A program made the position numbers and the translations under genes. Under the pieces are notes generated by a model. The model ran no database searches and was not told where the DNA came from. It worked only from the letters and a program-made list of their open reading frames with translations. Positions 17,679 through 26,140 of a DNA stretch of 34,673 bases are shown here, in pieces. Within the stretch, counting starts at the first letter, position 1. Each line of letters opens with the position of its first letter. The stretch spans positions 1 to 34,673 of the forward strand of contig JAGRNW010000008.1 of the NCBI GenBank assembly GCA_020440555.1, in the 5' to 3' direction. The stretch comes from Chlamydiia bacterium. Its GTDB lineage: Bacteria; Chlamydiota; Chlamydiia; Chlamydiales; JAAKFR01.

Positions 17679-17708
17679 GTAGGTTTAAGGCCGAGTTGTT
17701 AAACCTAC
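17679..17708 (-). promoter_or_regulatory. Perfect hairpin in the rplC leader
   Basis: Inverted repeat GTAGGTTTAA/TTAAACCTAC with ten perfect pairs and a ten-base loop, 57-86 bases upstream of the rplC start. On the minus strand it is followed by an A-rich, not T-rich, stretch, so it is not an intrinsic terminator in that direction. On the plus strand CCTTTTT follows, but no plus-strand gene precedes it. A second small hairpin (AACTCA/TGAGTT, 17748-17763) lies further upstream. It could be a ribosomal-protein binding leader or part of the promoter region; function is not shown. I see no convincing promoter in 17623-17869. Confidence 0.45.
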
Positions 17709-17869
17709 CCTTTTTCCAAATAACACTTCAGACCGACCCGCACAGTAAACTCAAGCGTGAGTTGACCGATGATTGGAGTGGTTGTCTCTGAAAAGCCTTG
17801 TTCAGCCCTTATTCGGAAACAGAAAAAAGGAGATTAGCAGAGGAAAGAATTTTAGCCAATAAAAAGATT

Positions 17870-18607
17870 CTAACCCTCTTCTTCATTCTCAAATTCCCTC
17901 ACTTGTTCATAAACATGATAAAAAATTTCAAACAAGTCGTAGAGATCGCTCAAAATAGAAATTGTTAAAGAAAAGGCAGGATGAACCTTTAATCCGCTTA
18001 ACCGAACAACTTTAAAAACTACAGAAAACGTTTCTAAAGTTAGCTCGCACACATGAAAAACTACTTGTTCTCCATCGATAATTTTTCCCGAAAGAAAAAG
18101 AATTTTACATCCCTTTCCAACAAATTTAATATAGGACCAAATATGAAGAGTTTTAGTGACTGCTGGAACAAAGTTTACCTGTTCACTCAGAATAGAAAGC
18201 GGATCAAACACCCCCTTGGAGGCTGCTGAGATCATCTTGGAAACGGACTTACAAACACCTGCGCCCACCCTCAACAAGATCCTTTTGTTAAAACGCTTTT
18301 CTTCCTCATACAAGGTAATTAAAATTTCAATCTCCTCTTTCGTTTTAAAAGCCGCTTTAAAGGCCCCTTCGATCTTGAGGGGAACCCTGACAAAATTCAT
18401 AGTCACCTTAAGATGAGTTATTTTCCTTGCCATGTTTTTAAATCGCAGAGATAAATCAAGATGTTTAAGATCATTTTCATAGATAAGAGCAACTCCTTTA
18501 AATACATCGCGAATGACACAAAGAGAGCTCCCTGCTGTACTGGAATGATGAAAAAAATAGTGAAACCAAAGGGTGGCAGTTTCGATCTGCTTGCGCACAG
18601 TCTTCAT
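17870..18607 (-). CDS. Hypothetical protein at the CT529 position, paralogue of the 18937-19917 gene
   Basis: Function unknown; 245 residues, basic and partly hydrophobic, ending EFENEEEG. Candidate membrane-associated stretches are around residues 110-130 and 185-232. It shares several ungapped landmarks with the gene at 18937-19917: a G-x-F-x-P motif (132-136 here), a V-x-x-x-V-x-L-x-G-x-x-VHP block (VHP at 208-210) and Tyr at +22 and +25 after VHP (Y230, Y233). It fills the place between rplC and fmt where C. trachomatis has CT529 (CapA, an inclusion-membrane protein); whether it is truly homologous cannot be told here. No good Shine-Dalgarno precedes the ATG. Confidence 0.75.
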   Translation of the reverse strand: MKTVRKQIETATLWFHYFFHHSSTAGSSLCVIRDVFKGVALIYENDLKHLDLSLRFKNMARKITHLKVTMNFVRVPLKIEGAFKAAFKTKEEIEILITLYEEEKRFNKRILLRVGAGVCKSVSKMISAASKGVFDPLSILSEQVNFVPAVTKTLHIWSYIKFVGKGCKILFLSGKIIDGEQVVFHVCELTLETFSVVFKVVRLSGLKVHPAFSLTISILSDLYDLFEIFYHVYEQVREFENEEEG

Positions 18608-18689
18608 TTAAATACAGTTAAGATAGTTCACCTGAACACAAAGCATAAGAGATTGATCGATAAATTGCTATATGAATATCAATGGAATC

Positions 18690-18956
18690 TCAGTTGTGTG
18701 TCATTTTTTCTTTGCTTAAAGCAGGGAGACGATGAAGACGTGAGACCGAATCTTCTCCCTTGATGCGGACACAACGGTAGGCAAGAAGTTCATCTGGCGC
18801 AACAGAAACATCTTTCAATGTAAAAGAATAGGGAAGATAAGTAAAAGCCGACCCTCCCATGACAAAGAATAAACCGATAAAAAAAGATAAAAAAACAATT
18901 TCCCTAATTTTAAGCAATTTCTCATCAGAGATAATTTTAGTCGACAAATGCATCAT
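18690..18956 (-). CDS. Small membrane protein, 88 aa, between the two paralogues
   Basis: Not recognised. The start used is the ATG at 18954-18956 (MMHLSTKIISDEKLLKI); the frame is open further up inside the neighbour. One clear membrane helix follows (IVFLSFFIGLFFVMGGSAF, about residues 20-38), then a soluble tail with DELLAYRCVRIKGEDSVSRL. It overlaps the last 20 bases of the upstream gene and has no obvious Shine-Dalgarno, so it would rely on termination-reinitiation. It could also be a frameshifted C-terminal part of the neighbour. It occupies most of the otherwise empty 18608-18936. Confidence 0.5.
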   Translation of the reverse strand: MMHLSTKIISDEKLLKIREIVFLSFFIGLFFVMGGSAFTYLPYSFTLKDVSVAPDELLAYRCVRIKGEDSVSRLHRLPALSKEKMTHN

Positions 18957-19917
18957 GGAAATCTGTTGCATGATAAGCTTTATAAATTGCATCAACCAAA
19001 CTAAATGTACCAATACCGACGTTTAATGAAACCATGACAACAGGGTGAACATTAAACCTTCCCAAAAAAATCACATCTTTGGCCACTTCAGTTCCCTTTT
19101 CTAAAAAGGCAAGCGCTGATTTTATTATCACTTGAATGTAATGCCCTGTAGCAGCGCGTAAAGCATTACTAATTTTAGTCAATGACCCACCCACATCTTC
19201 CTCGCCATCATCTTCCTCGCTATCATCACTTCCGATCTTATCTTGCTCTTCATAAATCTCTTTTTTTAATCGCTTGAATACAATTGTCTCATGAACAACA
19301 TTGAATAAAGTCATGACAGGAATAGTCACATGACGAATCATCATCAGATAGAAAAATCCATCTGAGGCAATCTTCGCTGTTTTGGAATCTTCGAACATTT
19401 TTGAGAAAAAAGCAACAGGACGAAAACCGCCGAAGCCCGCAATAAAAGATGCTGATTCAATTGCAGAGAAAGCTTCTATCACGATACCCAAAAATTTTTC
19501 GTACCACTCCACGTATCCTATCTGATCCTTATTAAAGCACATTTCGCCTAATTTAATAGAAGCTTTTGAGCTTGTTTTTTTTACAGACTCACCATCTGTC
19601 ATATGAAAAAAAAGGCGGGCCTCTGTTTTAAAGTTGCCAATAAGAGAAGGAATTTTTCCAGTGAAAACATTGAATAAACCAAAAACAGTTCGAGCCTCTC
19701 TAAATGCCTTGGCAGAAAAAGCAAAACCTTTTTTCGCCGATTCGGGCCCCCCTGCGAGACGAATCCCTTCTTCAGCCGCAGAAAAATAGGCAGCAGCCGC
19801 TTTTGCGACTTTATCACATGCACCCATACTTTTAAAAAGAGTCTCGCCCCATTGAGCTAGCTTAGCAGTTTGGTTTGCCGCATCCCTGGCTAGATTTTTC
19901 ACTGTTCCGTATATCAT
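18937..19917 (-). CDS. Hypothetical protein, larger paralogue at the CT529 locus
   Basis: Function unknown; 326 residues. The N-terminal third is Ala-rich and helical (DKVAKAAAAYFSAAEEG, 35-51). Hydrophobic segments occur near 141-171, 187-213 and 290-312, with a strongly acidic insert SDDSEEDDGEED (230-241) between the last two. It shares GGFRP (163-167), V-x-L-x-G-x-x-VHP (VHP at 290-292) and the two tyrosines at +22 and +25 (Y312, Y315) with the adjacent gene, so the pair probably arose by duplication. Paired hydrophobic lobes would fit an inclusion-membrane or secreted protein, by inference only. It starts at ATG 19917 behind GAGGA and has its own promoter. Confidence 0.78.
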   Translation of the reverse strand: MIYGTVKNLARDAANQTAKLAQWGETLFKSMGACDKVAKAAAAYFSAAEEGIRLAGGPESAKKGFAFSAKAFREARTVFGLFNVFTGKIPSLIGNFKTEARLFFHMTDGESVKKTSSKASIKLGEMCFNKDQIGYVEWYEKFLGIVIEAFSAIESASFIAGFGGFRPVAFFSKMFEDSKTAKIASDGFFYLMMIRHVTIPVMTLFNVVHETIVFKRLKKEIYEEQDKIGSDDSEEDDGEEDVGGSLTKISNALRAATGHYIQVIIKSALAFLEKGTEVAKDVIFLGRFNVHPVVMVSLNVGIGTFSLVDAIYKAYHATDFHDAFVD

Positions 19918-19957
19918 TTTGATTCCTCAGTTGTCGCATAAAAATTTCAAAAGACCC

Positions 19958-19986
19958 ATTGTAATTAAATGGTAACCAAAAGTAAA
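19958..19986 (-). promoter_or_regulatory. Predicted promoter of the larger CT529-locus gene
   Basis: Minus strand: -35 TTTACT (19981-19986), 17-bp spacer, -10 TACAAT (19958-19963), about 40 bases ahead of the ATG at 19917. This makes the pair and the small ORF between them a transcription unit separate from fmt. Confidence 0.55.
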
Positions 19987-20102
19987 GAAAAAGCCTCAAA
20001 ACGCCTTCTGCAACAGTTTTTATGCAATGAAAATAGAAAAGATAATTTTATTTTGTCTTAATTGATGCCATTGACGAATGTTGTTGCCTAAACAAACTCA
20101 GA

Positions 20103-21050
20103 TCAGAAAGGAAAAGACAACTTAGTCTTATCAATACCTAACAAAAATTGCTCAATGGACATCGATTTTTTGCCCTCAAGCTGAACCTCTTTCAAGGAGA
20201 GACCCACATCTCTTGTGCCAATGATCAATTTTTTAGATTGAGAAGATAAAATGCTCCCGGGGGAACCAAAAATTCCCTCGCAAACGGAAGATTTTTTAAT
20301 CATAAGCCTCTTTTTGAATCCATTCAGCTCAATCAAACAATAAGCTCCGGGATCAGGATGCAGAGCACGAATTTGGTTATGGATTATTTGAGCAGAATTG
20401 TTCCAATGGACAATTCGATCTTCGGGTTTGAGCTTGGGGGCAAAGGTCGCTTCCACATGCCTTTGATGAATGGGTTTCGCGCTCCCTTTTTCATACTCAT
20501 GAAGAACCTCAATCAGAGCCTTTCCTCCAAGCTCTCCGAGTTTAATGAAAAGTTCTCCTCCCGTCATATCAGGCGTAATGGGAGTTTTAACCATTTTTAG
20601 TATCGCACCAGCATCTAATTCTTTATCCATGACCATGATCGTCACTCCACTTTCTTTTTCACCCGCCATAATCGCGCGAGGAATAGGAGCAGCCCCTCTG
20701 TATTTGGGAAGGAGAGAAGCATGAACATTGATGCACCCTAACCGAGGCATCGAAAGAAGATTTTCTCTAAAAATTTCACTGTAAGCAGCTACCACAAATA
20801 CATCTGCATTCAATTTTTTTAAAAGATCTACAAATTCGGGGGCTCCTGCCTTTTGAGGTTGAAAAAGAGGGATATTCGGAAGTTTTTCAAGAGCTACAAC
20901 TTTAACAGCTGAAGGCATCGGCTTCTTGGAACGTTTGATGGGTTTGTCGGGCTTGGTCACAACAGCAGCTATCTCAAAACCCTCAGCAATCAAAAGGCTG
21001 AGTATAGACGCGGCAATGGGAGGAGTTCCAAAAAAAACAAGACGAAGCAT
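20103..21050 (-). CDS. fmt: Methionyl-tRNA formyltransferase
   Basis: Formylates initiator Met-tRNA with 10-formyl-tetrahydrofolate. It is 315 residues with start VFFGTPPIAASIL, and a catalytic centre of N108 and H110 (CINVHASLLPKYRGAAPI) with D146 (MDKELDAGAIL). The C-terminal OB-like tRNA-binding domain is present but ends soon after EGKKSMSIEQFLLG. The Shine-Dalgarno AAGGTG overlaps the lpxA stop region, six bases upstream. Gene order fmt-lpxA-fabZ-lpxC-lnt is chlamydial. Confidence 0.97.
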   Translation of the reverse strand: MLRLVFFGTPPIAASILSLLIAEGFEIAAVVTKPDKPIKRSKKPMPSAVKVVALEKLPNIPLFQPQKAGAPEFVDLLKKLNADVFVVAAYSEIFRENLLSMPRLGCINVHASLLPKYRGAAPIPRAIMAGEKESGVTIMVMDKELDAGAILKMVKTPITPDMTGGELFIKLGELGGKALIEVLHEYEKGSAKPIHQRHVEATFAPKLKPEDRIVHWNNSAQIIHNQIRALHPDPGAYCLIELNGFKKRLMIKKSSVCEGIFGSPGSILSSQSKKLIIGTRDVGLSLKEVQLEGKKSMSIEQFLLGIDKTKLSFPF

Positions 21051-21056
21051 GAAAAA

Positions 21057-21896
21057 TTACACCTTAGAATATTCTATTTTCTTTTCTTTTTCCATGCGGG
21101 AAGCACGAATTCCTCGCATCCCGATGAGTCCCCGTTTGGACTTTCGACAGAATGAAACAAAATGTTTAATCTCATCAAATTCTCCCATCTCACGTTCAAT
21201 CTGACAAAGCGCTGTTGCAAGAGCAAGATTCGATTTGTAAACAAGGCGATAAGCCCTAAACAAAGCTTTTTGAATCTCAAAAGAAAAGTTACGCCGCTTA
21301 AGTCCAACACGGTTGATGCCTGCAAGGACATAAGGAATCCCCCCTCCAATAGTGTAGGGAGGAATATCTTCTGTCACACGACTTAACCCTCCCACCATAC
21401 TATGACACCCAATTCGCACAAACTGATGAACAGGAGTCATTCCCCCTAAAATTGCATAGTCTTCCACTATGACATGGCCCGCTAGCATCGAACCATTGCT
21501 CATAATGACATGATTTCCAACGTAGCAACTATGGGCAATATGACAATAGGCCATGATTAAACAGTGATCACCCACATGCACAGTTGACCCTGGTGATGTG
21601 GAACTGTTAATAGTCACAAATTCACGGATCTCACATTCTCGACCAATTTTGACGTAGGTCACTTCACCAGTATAATCGAGTGCCTGGGTTTTAGTTCCGA
21701 TACTTGCAGAGGGCCAAATCACTGTTCCCCTTCCAATAGTGGTATGTCCGTCGATATAAGCATGAGATTTGACCACCACATTATCTTCAATCACAACATC
21801 CTTTTTCACTATAGCATAGGGCTCAATTGTGACATTGGACCCAAGCTCTGCCCCCTTCTCTACAACGGCAAGGGGATGAATCTCCGTTTTTTTCAT
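21057..21896 (-). CDS. lpxA: UDP-N-acetylglucosamine acyltransferase LpxA
   Basis: First step of lipid A synthesis: transfers a hydroxyacyl (or acyl) chain from ACP to the 3-OH of UDP-GlcNAc in the cytoplasm. It is 279 residues, with the left-handed beta-helix hexapeptide repeats (e.g. GAELGSNVTIEPYAIVKKDV) across about 1-190 and catalytic H122 in CHIAHSCYVG. The C-terminal helical domain follows (LKRRNFSFEIQKALFRAYRL). Nine bases separate it from fabZ, with which it shares an operon. Confidence 0.97.
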   Translation of the reverse strand: MKKTEIHPLAVVEKGAELGSNVTIEPYAIVKKDVVIEDNVVVKSHAYIDGHTTIGRGTVIWPSASIGTKTQALDYTGEVTYVKIGRECEIREFVTINSSTSPGSTVHVGDHCLIMAYCHIAHSCYVGNHVIMSNGSMLAGHVIVEDYAILGGMTPVHQFVRIGCHSMVGGLSRVTEDIPPYTIGGGIPYVLAGINRVGLKRRNFSFEIQKALFRAYRLVYKSNLALATALCQIEREMGEFDEIKHFVSFCRKSKRGLIGMRGIRASRMEKEKKIEYSKV

Positions 21897-21904
21897 GAAC
21901 CCAC

Positions 21905-22381
21905 CTATATTAAGTTTTTGTCAGCTAGAGCAAATCCAATTTCTGCCTCAACGGCTGTCTTCGATCCAACTGTTGCACGCGCCTTGACACGTCCTCCTTT
22001 AGAACTAAAGAACATTCCTTCACAATAAAGATGAAGAACATCACCAGGTTTCACAGGATTTCTAAATTTCACATTGTTAAGGCTCAAAAATAAAGCAATC
22101 TTATCCCCAAACCCCTTTTGATGGAGCATAATCCCCCCTGTTTGAGCCAAGGCTTCTAAAATCAAAACGCCTGGCATAATGGGTGCTCCGGGAAAATGCC
22201 CTTCAAAATAATGCTCATTGATTGTCACGTTCTTCTGCCCCAAAATGGTGTTCTTCTCTAAATCAATCTCAAGGATACGATCAACGAGTAGAATAGGAAA
22301 TCTCTGTGGAAGGATCTTAAGGATCTCTGCTATATCCATCAGTATTGGCTTATCTATGGCTTCATTAGGACATTCATTCAT
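21905..22381 (-). CDS. fabZ: (3R)-hydroxyacyl-ACP dehydratase FabZ
   Basis: Hot-dog-fold dehydratase of fatty-acid elongation, 158 residues, with catalytic H62 (EGHFPGAPIMPGVL) and E76 (LILEALAQTGG). The N-terminal motif reads LPQRFPILLVDR; the histidine of the usual LPHRYPFLLVDR is Gln26, but this residue is not catalytic. The ATG at 22381 lies two bases past the lpxC stop. An in-frame ATG at M15 (MDIAEILKILPQ) would give a more typical N-terminus. It competes with LpxA and LpxC for hydroxyacyl-ACP supply. Confidence 0.96.
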   Translation of the reverse strand: MNECPNEAIDKPILMDIAEILKILPQRFPILLVDRILEIDLEKNTILGQKNVTINEHYFEGHFPGAPIMPGVLILEALAQTGGIMLHQKGFGDKIALFLSLNNVKFRNPVKPGDVLHLYCEGMFFSSKGGRVKARATVGSKTAVEAEIGFALADKNLI

Positions 22382-22383
22382 AA

Positions 22384-23232
22384 TTAAATCCCAGGTTTCA
22401 AAAATATATTCAATAATTCTTTGCCCAAAGCCACATTCGTTTCGTGGCCGGTTCGAATGGCGATCACATGAGCAGCAAAATCAAACCCCACAAGAGCTAG
22501 ATCACCAATCAAATCTAAAATTTTGTGCCTCACCATCTCATCTGGAAAACGCAGCCCCTCTTTGCTAAAGATGACCTCATCTTTAATCACAACAGCATTC
22601 TCCAAACTCCCCCCCTTAATCAACCCTCTTTCCATCAACGTCGAGATCTCATCATAGAGCGCAAAGGTACGACAAGGAGCTAGACTATTTTTAAAATTCT
22701 CCCGCGACACAGGAATTGAAAGGTACTGAGAGCGAATTACGGGAGATTTTGGATAATGAAGAGTGTAACTGATTCTGTATTCATCAGAAGGAAGAGCCAC
22801 TAGGTGAGAGTCTCCTTTTGAAAAAGCCACGGGATTTTTAAGAAAAATAACGGGTTTGACAACACCCTGATCGGTCGTTCCCACTTTTTCTAACAAATCA
22901 ACAAAAATTTGGGAACTTCCATCACCAATTGGAGGCTCAGGGGCTGTGACCTGAATAATGAGATTGTCGATCTCATAAGCTTTAAGCGTTGCCATTACAT
23001 GCTCAACAGTATGGACCTTAACATCTCCTACACCAATAGTTGTACTTCGAGTTGTTTCTTGCACATAATCAATTGTCGCTGGAATTTGAGGCCTTCCAGG
23101 GAGATCCACTCGTTCAAAAACAATTCCTGTGTCTTCTTTGGCAGGACAAAAACGGATTGAGACCTCCTTTCCAGTATGGATTCCTACACCTGAATAGGCA
23201 ATCGCATCACCGATGGTTCGCTGAGGCCTCAC
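22384..23232 (-). CDS. lpxC: UDP-3-O-acyl-N-acetylglucosamine deacetylase LpxC
   Basis: Zinc deacetylase and committed step of lipid A synthesis. It is 282 residues and starts with GTG at 23232 behind TAGGAGA. Zinc ligands are H78 (HTVEHVMATL), H236 and D240 (RHKILDLIGD), and the general acid/base is H263 (RTGHETNVAL). A separate promoter overlaps the end of lnt (23260-23288), so lpxC-fabZ-lpxA-fmt can be transcribed without lnt. Confidence 0.97.
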   Translation of the reverse strand: MRPQRTIGDAIAYSGVGIHTGKEVSIRFCPAKEDTGIVFERVDLPGRPQIPATIDYVQETTRSTTIGVGDVKVHTVEHVMATLKAYEIDNLIIQVTAPEPPIGDGSSQIFVDLLEKVGTTDQGVVKPVIFLKNPVAFSKGDSHLVALPSDEYRISYTLHYPKSPVIRSQYLSIPVSRENFKNSLAPCRTFALYDEISTLMERGLIKGGSLENAVVIKDEVIFSKEGLRFPDEMVRHKILDLIGDLALVGFDFAAHVIAIRTGHETNVALGKELLNIFLKPGI

Positions 23233-23259
23233 TGTACTTCTCCTAATTAAAATGCCAAA

Positions 23260-23288
23260 AGTTTATCTGAATCAGACTTAATTATCAA
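23260..23288 (-). promoter_or_regulatory. Predicted promoter of lpxC
   Basis: Minus strand: -35 TTGATA (23283-23288) overlapping the lnt stop codon, 17-bp spacer, -10 TAAACT (23260-23265). Transcription would start about 20 bases before the GTG at 23232. Confidence 0.55.
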
Positions 23289-24913
23289 CTAAAGAACTTT
23301 TTGAAACAGCTGAATAAAAAGGCCATGCCAGTAATAGCGACTGTTGCAAAAATCAAGGGTCGATCACCGGTGAGCGCATAGTGGGTAGGGTAGGTATAAA
23401 CTGGAACTTTGACATATAAGCTAGAAGGACAGGCTTGATTCTCACTACAATCGTAGGGAAGAAAAGCCAAAGTCCTTCCCAAGCTATCAATTGCACAGGT
23501 CACTCCTGTATTGCAAGAACGAATAAGCGGGATCCCTTCCTCAACAGAACGGAGGCGTCCATGGAGAAAATGAACCATAGGAAGGCGAGACCTAGGGTAC
23601 CACACATCATTCGTGAGATTAACCAGCATTTTAGCCCCTAGAGCCCGGTTCTCTCGCATCAAATCTCCATAAGTCTCTTCATAACAAATTGAAACACCAA
23701 AGGGAATCTTTTTTCCTTCAAAAACTTTAGCCATCGTTCCTTTGGTGAACGAATCCTCAATTCCATATTTTCTTAAAATATTCTTACACCACTCAAAGGG
23801 AATATACTCTCCCATGGGGACCAAAACCCTTTTTTCATAGCGTAATCTTCTTTTAGAATAAGGAGAAAAAATAAAAGCAGCATTGTAAGCCGCAGTTGGT
23901 TCAATATCTTCGAGGCCCACCACGCAATCAGCGCCGAAATAGTTAGCAATCGCCTGAGCAAAATATCCATTACCCACTTTTGTATTAAGTTCCTCGTGAA
24001 AAGGCAAAAACTCTTCAGAATGATTTCCGTACACTTTTTCAAAAACTTTCTTTACATCATTTACAGTAAAAAGAGGAATATCGGTTCCGTAAGGAACAAC
24101 AGCTTCCGAAAGAAGAATGAGATCGATCTTCCGCTTTTTGTGAGGGGCCATAATAGTTAAAATTCGTTCCCATTGAAAAATGGGGTGAAGAGCCTCTGAA
24201 TAAAGGGAAGGAAGTAATACTTTCTCTTCAGGCAAGAGGGCCGTTTGAACAACAACTGCGTGTATTTTCTCCTCTGCTTGCTCTATACCCTTCGCATGAA
24301 GTTTAATCGCCGCAAAACCAAAAATATAAGGAAATATAAAAATAATAAGCCACGAGCCAAATGCAAGAATTGAAAATTCACTTTGCATCCATCTGAAAGC
24401 AATACAATTAGTTAGAAAAATCCAAAATGAGAGGAAGAAAACACCTCCGATCGAAACAAGCTGCATGCCAGGTAGAGTGGACGTCAGCATGAGGCCAATA
24501 GGATTCCAGGGAACCCCCGACAAAACAAAAAGGCGACTCCATTCCATTAACACCCAAAGTGAAGAGATGACAAACGCCCTTAAAACGGAAAGCTTTTTAT
24601 TAGGTGGAATCAATAACGAAACAAGCCCGAATTCAATTCCAAGCCAAAGACTGACAGCACCCAGGGCAACGTAGATGGGCTTTCCTACATATCTGTCTGA
24701 TAGACACCAACTGAGCTGAATGATTTCAATCAAGGCAAAAAAGAGAGTGGCCGTCCAAAATTTCCCTTTCTTGCTTTTGATCATCACAAGAGCTTTCCAA
24801 AAGAGTGCAAACCCAATCCCTGCAGAAACTATACATAACATGGGACTCCAGTCGGGCTGAGACAAAGCTATAAGAAGAAGAGATGAGAGAAAAAAAACAA
24901 AAAACTTAGCCAT
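23285..24913 (-). CDS. lnt: Apolipoprotein N-acyltransferase
   Basis: Inner-membrane enzyme that adds the third acyl chain to lipoproteins. It is 542 residues: several N-terminal membrane helices (within about 1-205), a periplasmic nitrilase domain and a last helix (LIFATVAITGMAFLFSCF). The catalytic triad is E270 (LILLSEAVVPYG), K361 (YEKRVLVPMGEY) and C410 (GVSICYEETYG). It is divergent from the RsmB-like gene, with 35 bases between. No Shine-Dalgarno is close to the ATG; a TATAAT-like box at 24922-24927 sits almost on the start, so a very short leader is possible. Position matches C. trachomatis CT534. Confidence 0.95.
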   Translation of the reverse strand: MAKFFVFFLSSLLLIALSQPDWSPMLCIVSAGIGFALFWKALVMIKSKKGKFWTATLFFALIEIIQLSWCLSDRYVGKPIYVALGAVSLWLGIEFGLVSLLIPPNKKLSVLRAFVISSLWVLMEWSRLFVLSGVPWNPIGLMLTSTLPGMQLVSIGGVFFLSFWIFLTNCIAFRWMQSEFSILAFGSWLIIFIFPYIFGFAAIKLHAKGIEQAEEKIHAVVVQTALLPEEKVLLPSLYSEALHPIFQWERILTIMAPHKKRKIDLILLSEAVVPYGTDIPLFTVNDVKKVFEKVYGNHSEEFLPFHEELNTKVGNGYFAQAIANYFGADCVVGLEDIEPTAAYNAAFIFSPYSKRRLRYEKRVLVPMGEYIPFEWCKNILRKYGIEDSFTKGTMAKVFEGKKIPFGVSICYEETYGDLMRENRALGAKMLVNLTNDVWYPRSRLPMVHFLHGRLRSVEEGIPLIRSCNTGVTCAIDSLGRTLAFLPYDCSENQACPSSLYVKVPVYTYPTHYALTGDRPLIFATVAITGMAFLFSCFKKFFS

Positions 24914-24948
24914 CGTATTTTATTATAAACTCCTGGTATTATTTTTGA

Positions 24949-26094
24949 ATGAAACAGTTCCGTCAACATCATTTACTACAGATAGTGAAAGGAATCGATT
25001 TTAAAATTCCTCTCGATTTTTTCCTCCATCAATATTTTAAAAAACACCGAGCAATCGGATCAAAAGACAGAAAAAAAATTGCTGATAGTGTTTATGGAAT
25101 TGTCCGCTGGCAAGCTCTTCTCGATTATTTTCTAGAGAATAAGACACCAGAAAATAGAGTCGATCTTTATTTTAAACTTTTACCCAAACAAATTTTTACA
25201 GATTCCTCTATCCCCTCTCATGTCCGTGTAAGCGTCCCTAAAAGCCTCTACACCCGACTTGCACATCAATATGGACAGGGAAAAGCAATGAACCTATGTG
25301 CTATTTCAAACACTCGAGCACCCACAACCTTGCGATGCAATCCTATCAAAACGACCCGAGAAGAAGTTTTAAAAAAACTTGCCCCCTCATTTGTTAAAAC
25401 ACAACGTTCTCCTTTCGGCCTGCAAACCACGGAACATGTTTCTCTTTTTTCTACTGAAGCTTTTCGAAAAGGATTTTTTGAATTACAAGACGAAGGGAGC
25501 CAATTGCTTGCATCTCTTATACAACCCAATCCTTCCGATCTTGTTTTGGACTATTGCGCAGGCTCCGGAGGAAAGACCCTTGCTTTTGCTTATCAAATGA
25601 AAGGAAAAGGACAAATCTTTTTATATGACAACAGAAAAAAAGCCCTCCTGGAGGCAAAAAAAAGGATGGCCCGCGCAGGCATTCAAAATTATCAATTTTT
25701 CAATGCAAGCAAAAAATGGAAAAAAAAGATGGATTGGATTCTGGTTGATGCTCCATGCACAGGGACGGGAACACTCCGTCGTAACCCAGATATGAAATGG
25801 CGATTTAATGAATCTTTTCTACAAAAAATGCTCAGTGAGCAGCGGATTATTTTCGAAAGGGCTTTGAGCTACTTGAAGCTGGGGGGCAGAATTGTTTACG
25901 CAACCTGTTCTCTTCTTCAAGAAGAAAACCAGGAACAAATCGAACATTTTATCAAAACGTACAATTTAAAACTCGTTTCCCCTCCCCTTATCCTCCTTCC
26001 TCAAGAGGGGGGGATGGATGGTTTTTTTGGAGTCACTCTAATGCACTCTAGTGCACGCTCAAGCGATCATATCGATCTTGGAGGTGTGGCGTGA
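24949..26094 (+). CDS. RsmB/NOP-family RNA (cytosine-5) methyltransferase
   Basis: SAM-dependent methyltransferase making m5C in rRNA or tRNA. It is 381 residues. The first 65 or so look like a shortened NusB-type domain (HHLLQIVKGIDFKIPLDFF). The Rossmann domain has the SAM loop DYCAGSGGKTLAFA (201-214) and both cysteines of the family: C270 in LVDAPCTGTGTLRRNPD and C320 in ATCSLLQEEN. It is shorter than E. coli RsmB, so the target could be another RNA. The ATG lies close behind the divergent lnt start, and no strong Shine-Dalgarno is seen. Ends with TGA at 26092-26094. Confidence 0.9.
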   Translation: MKQFRQHHLLQIVKGIDFKIPLDFFLHQYFKKHRAIGSKDRKKIADSVYGIVRWQALLDYFLENKTPENRVDLYFKLLPKQIFTDSSIPSHVRVSVPKSLYTRLAHQYGQGKAMNLCAISNTRAPTTLRCNPIKTTREEVLKKLAPSFVKTQRSPFGLQTTEHVSLFSTEAFRKGFFELQDEGSQLLASLIQPNPSDLVLDYCAGSGGKTLAFAYQMKGKGQIFLYDNRKKALLEAKKRMARAGIQNYQFFNASKKWKKKMDWILVDAPCTGTGTLRRNPDMKWRFNESFLQKMLSEQRIIFERALSYLKLGGRIVYATCSLLQEENQEQIEHFIKTYNLKLVSPPLILLPQEGGMDGFFGVTLMHSSARSSDHIDLGGVA

Positions 26095-26121
26095 TAGCGT
26101 TCTATATGTTCAGCTACTTCG

Positions 26122-26140
26122 TTTTCAATAGACATCTTGC
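26122..26140. repeat. Direct repeat, left copy
   Basis: TTTTCAATAGACATCTTGC here and TTTTCATTAGACATCTTGC at 26637-26655 agree at 18 of 19 positions. They bracket the small membrane-protein gene at 26265-26564. The rest of 26095-26264 holds only a small inverted repeat (TTGAGA/TCTCAA, 26170-26187) that I can point to. Confidence 0.6.

Noticed and set aside
22300-22309. FabZ motif histidine replaced by Gln (LPQRFP)
   Set aside because: The catalytic His and Glu (H62, E76) are intact, so the change is not evidence of lost activity.
26041-26060. Palindrome TGCACTCTAGTGCA near the end of the RsmB-like gene
   Set aside because: Lies inside coding sequence and has no second copy or associated feature in the window.
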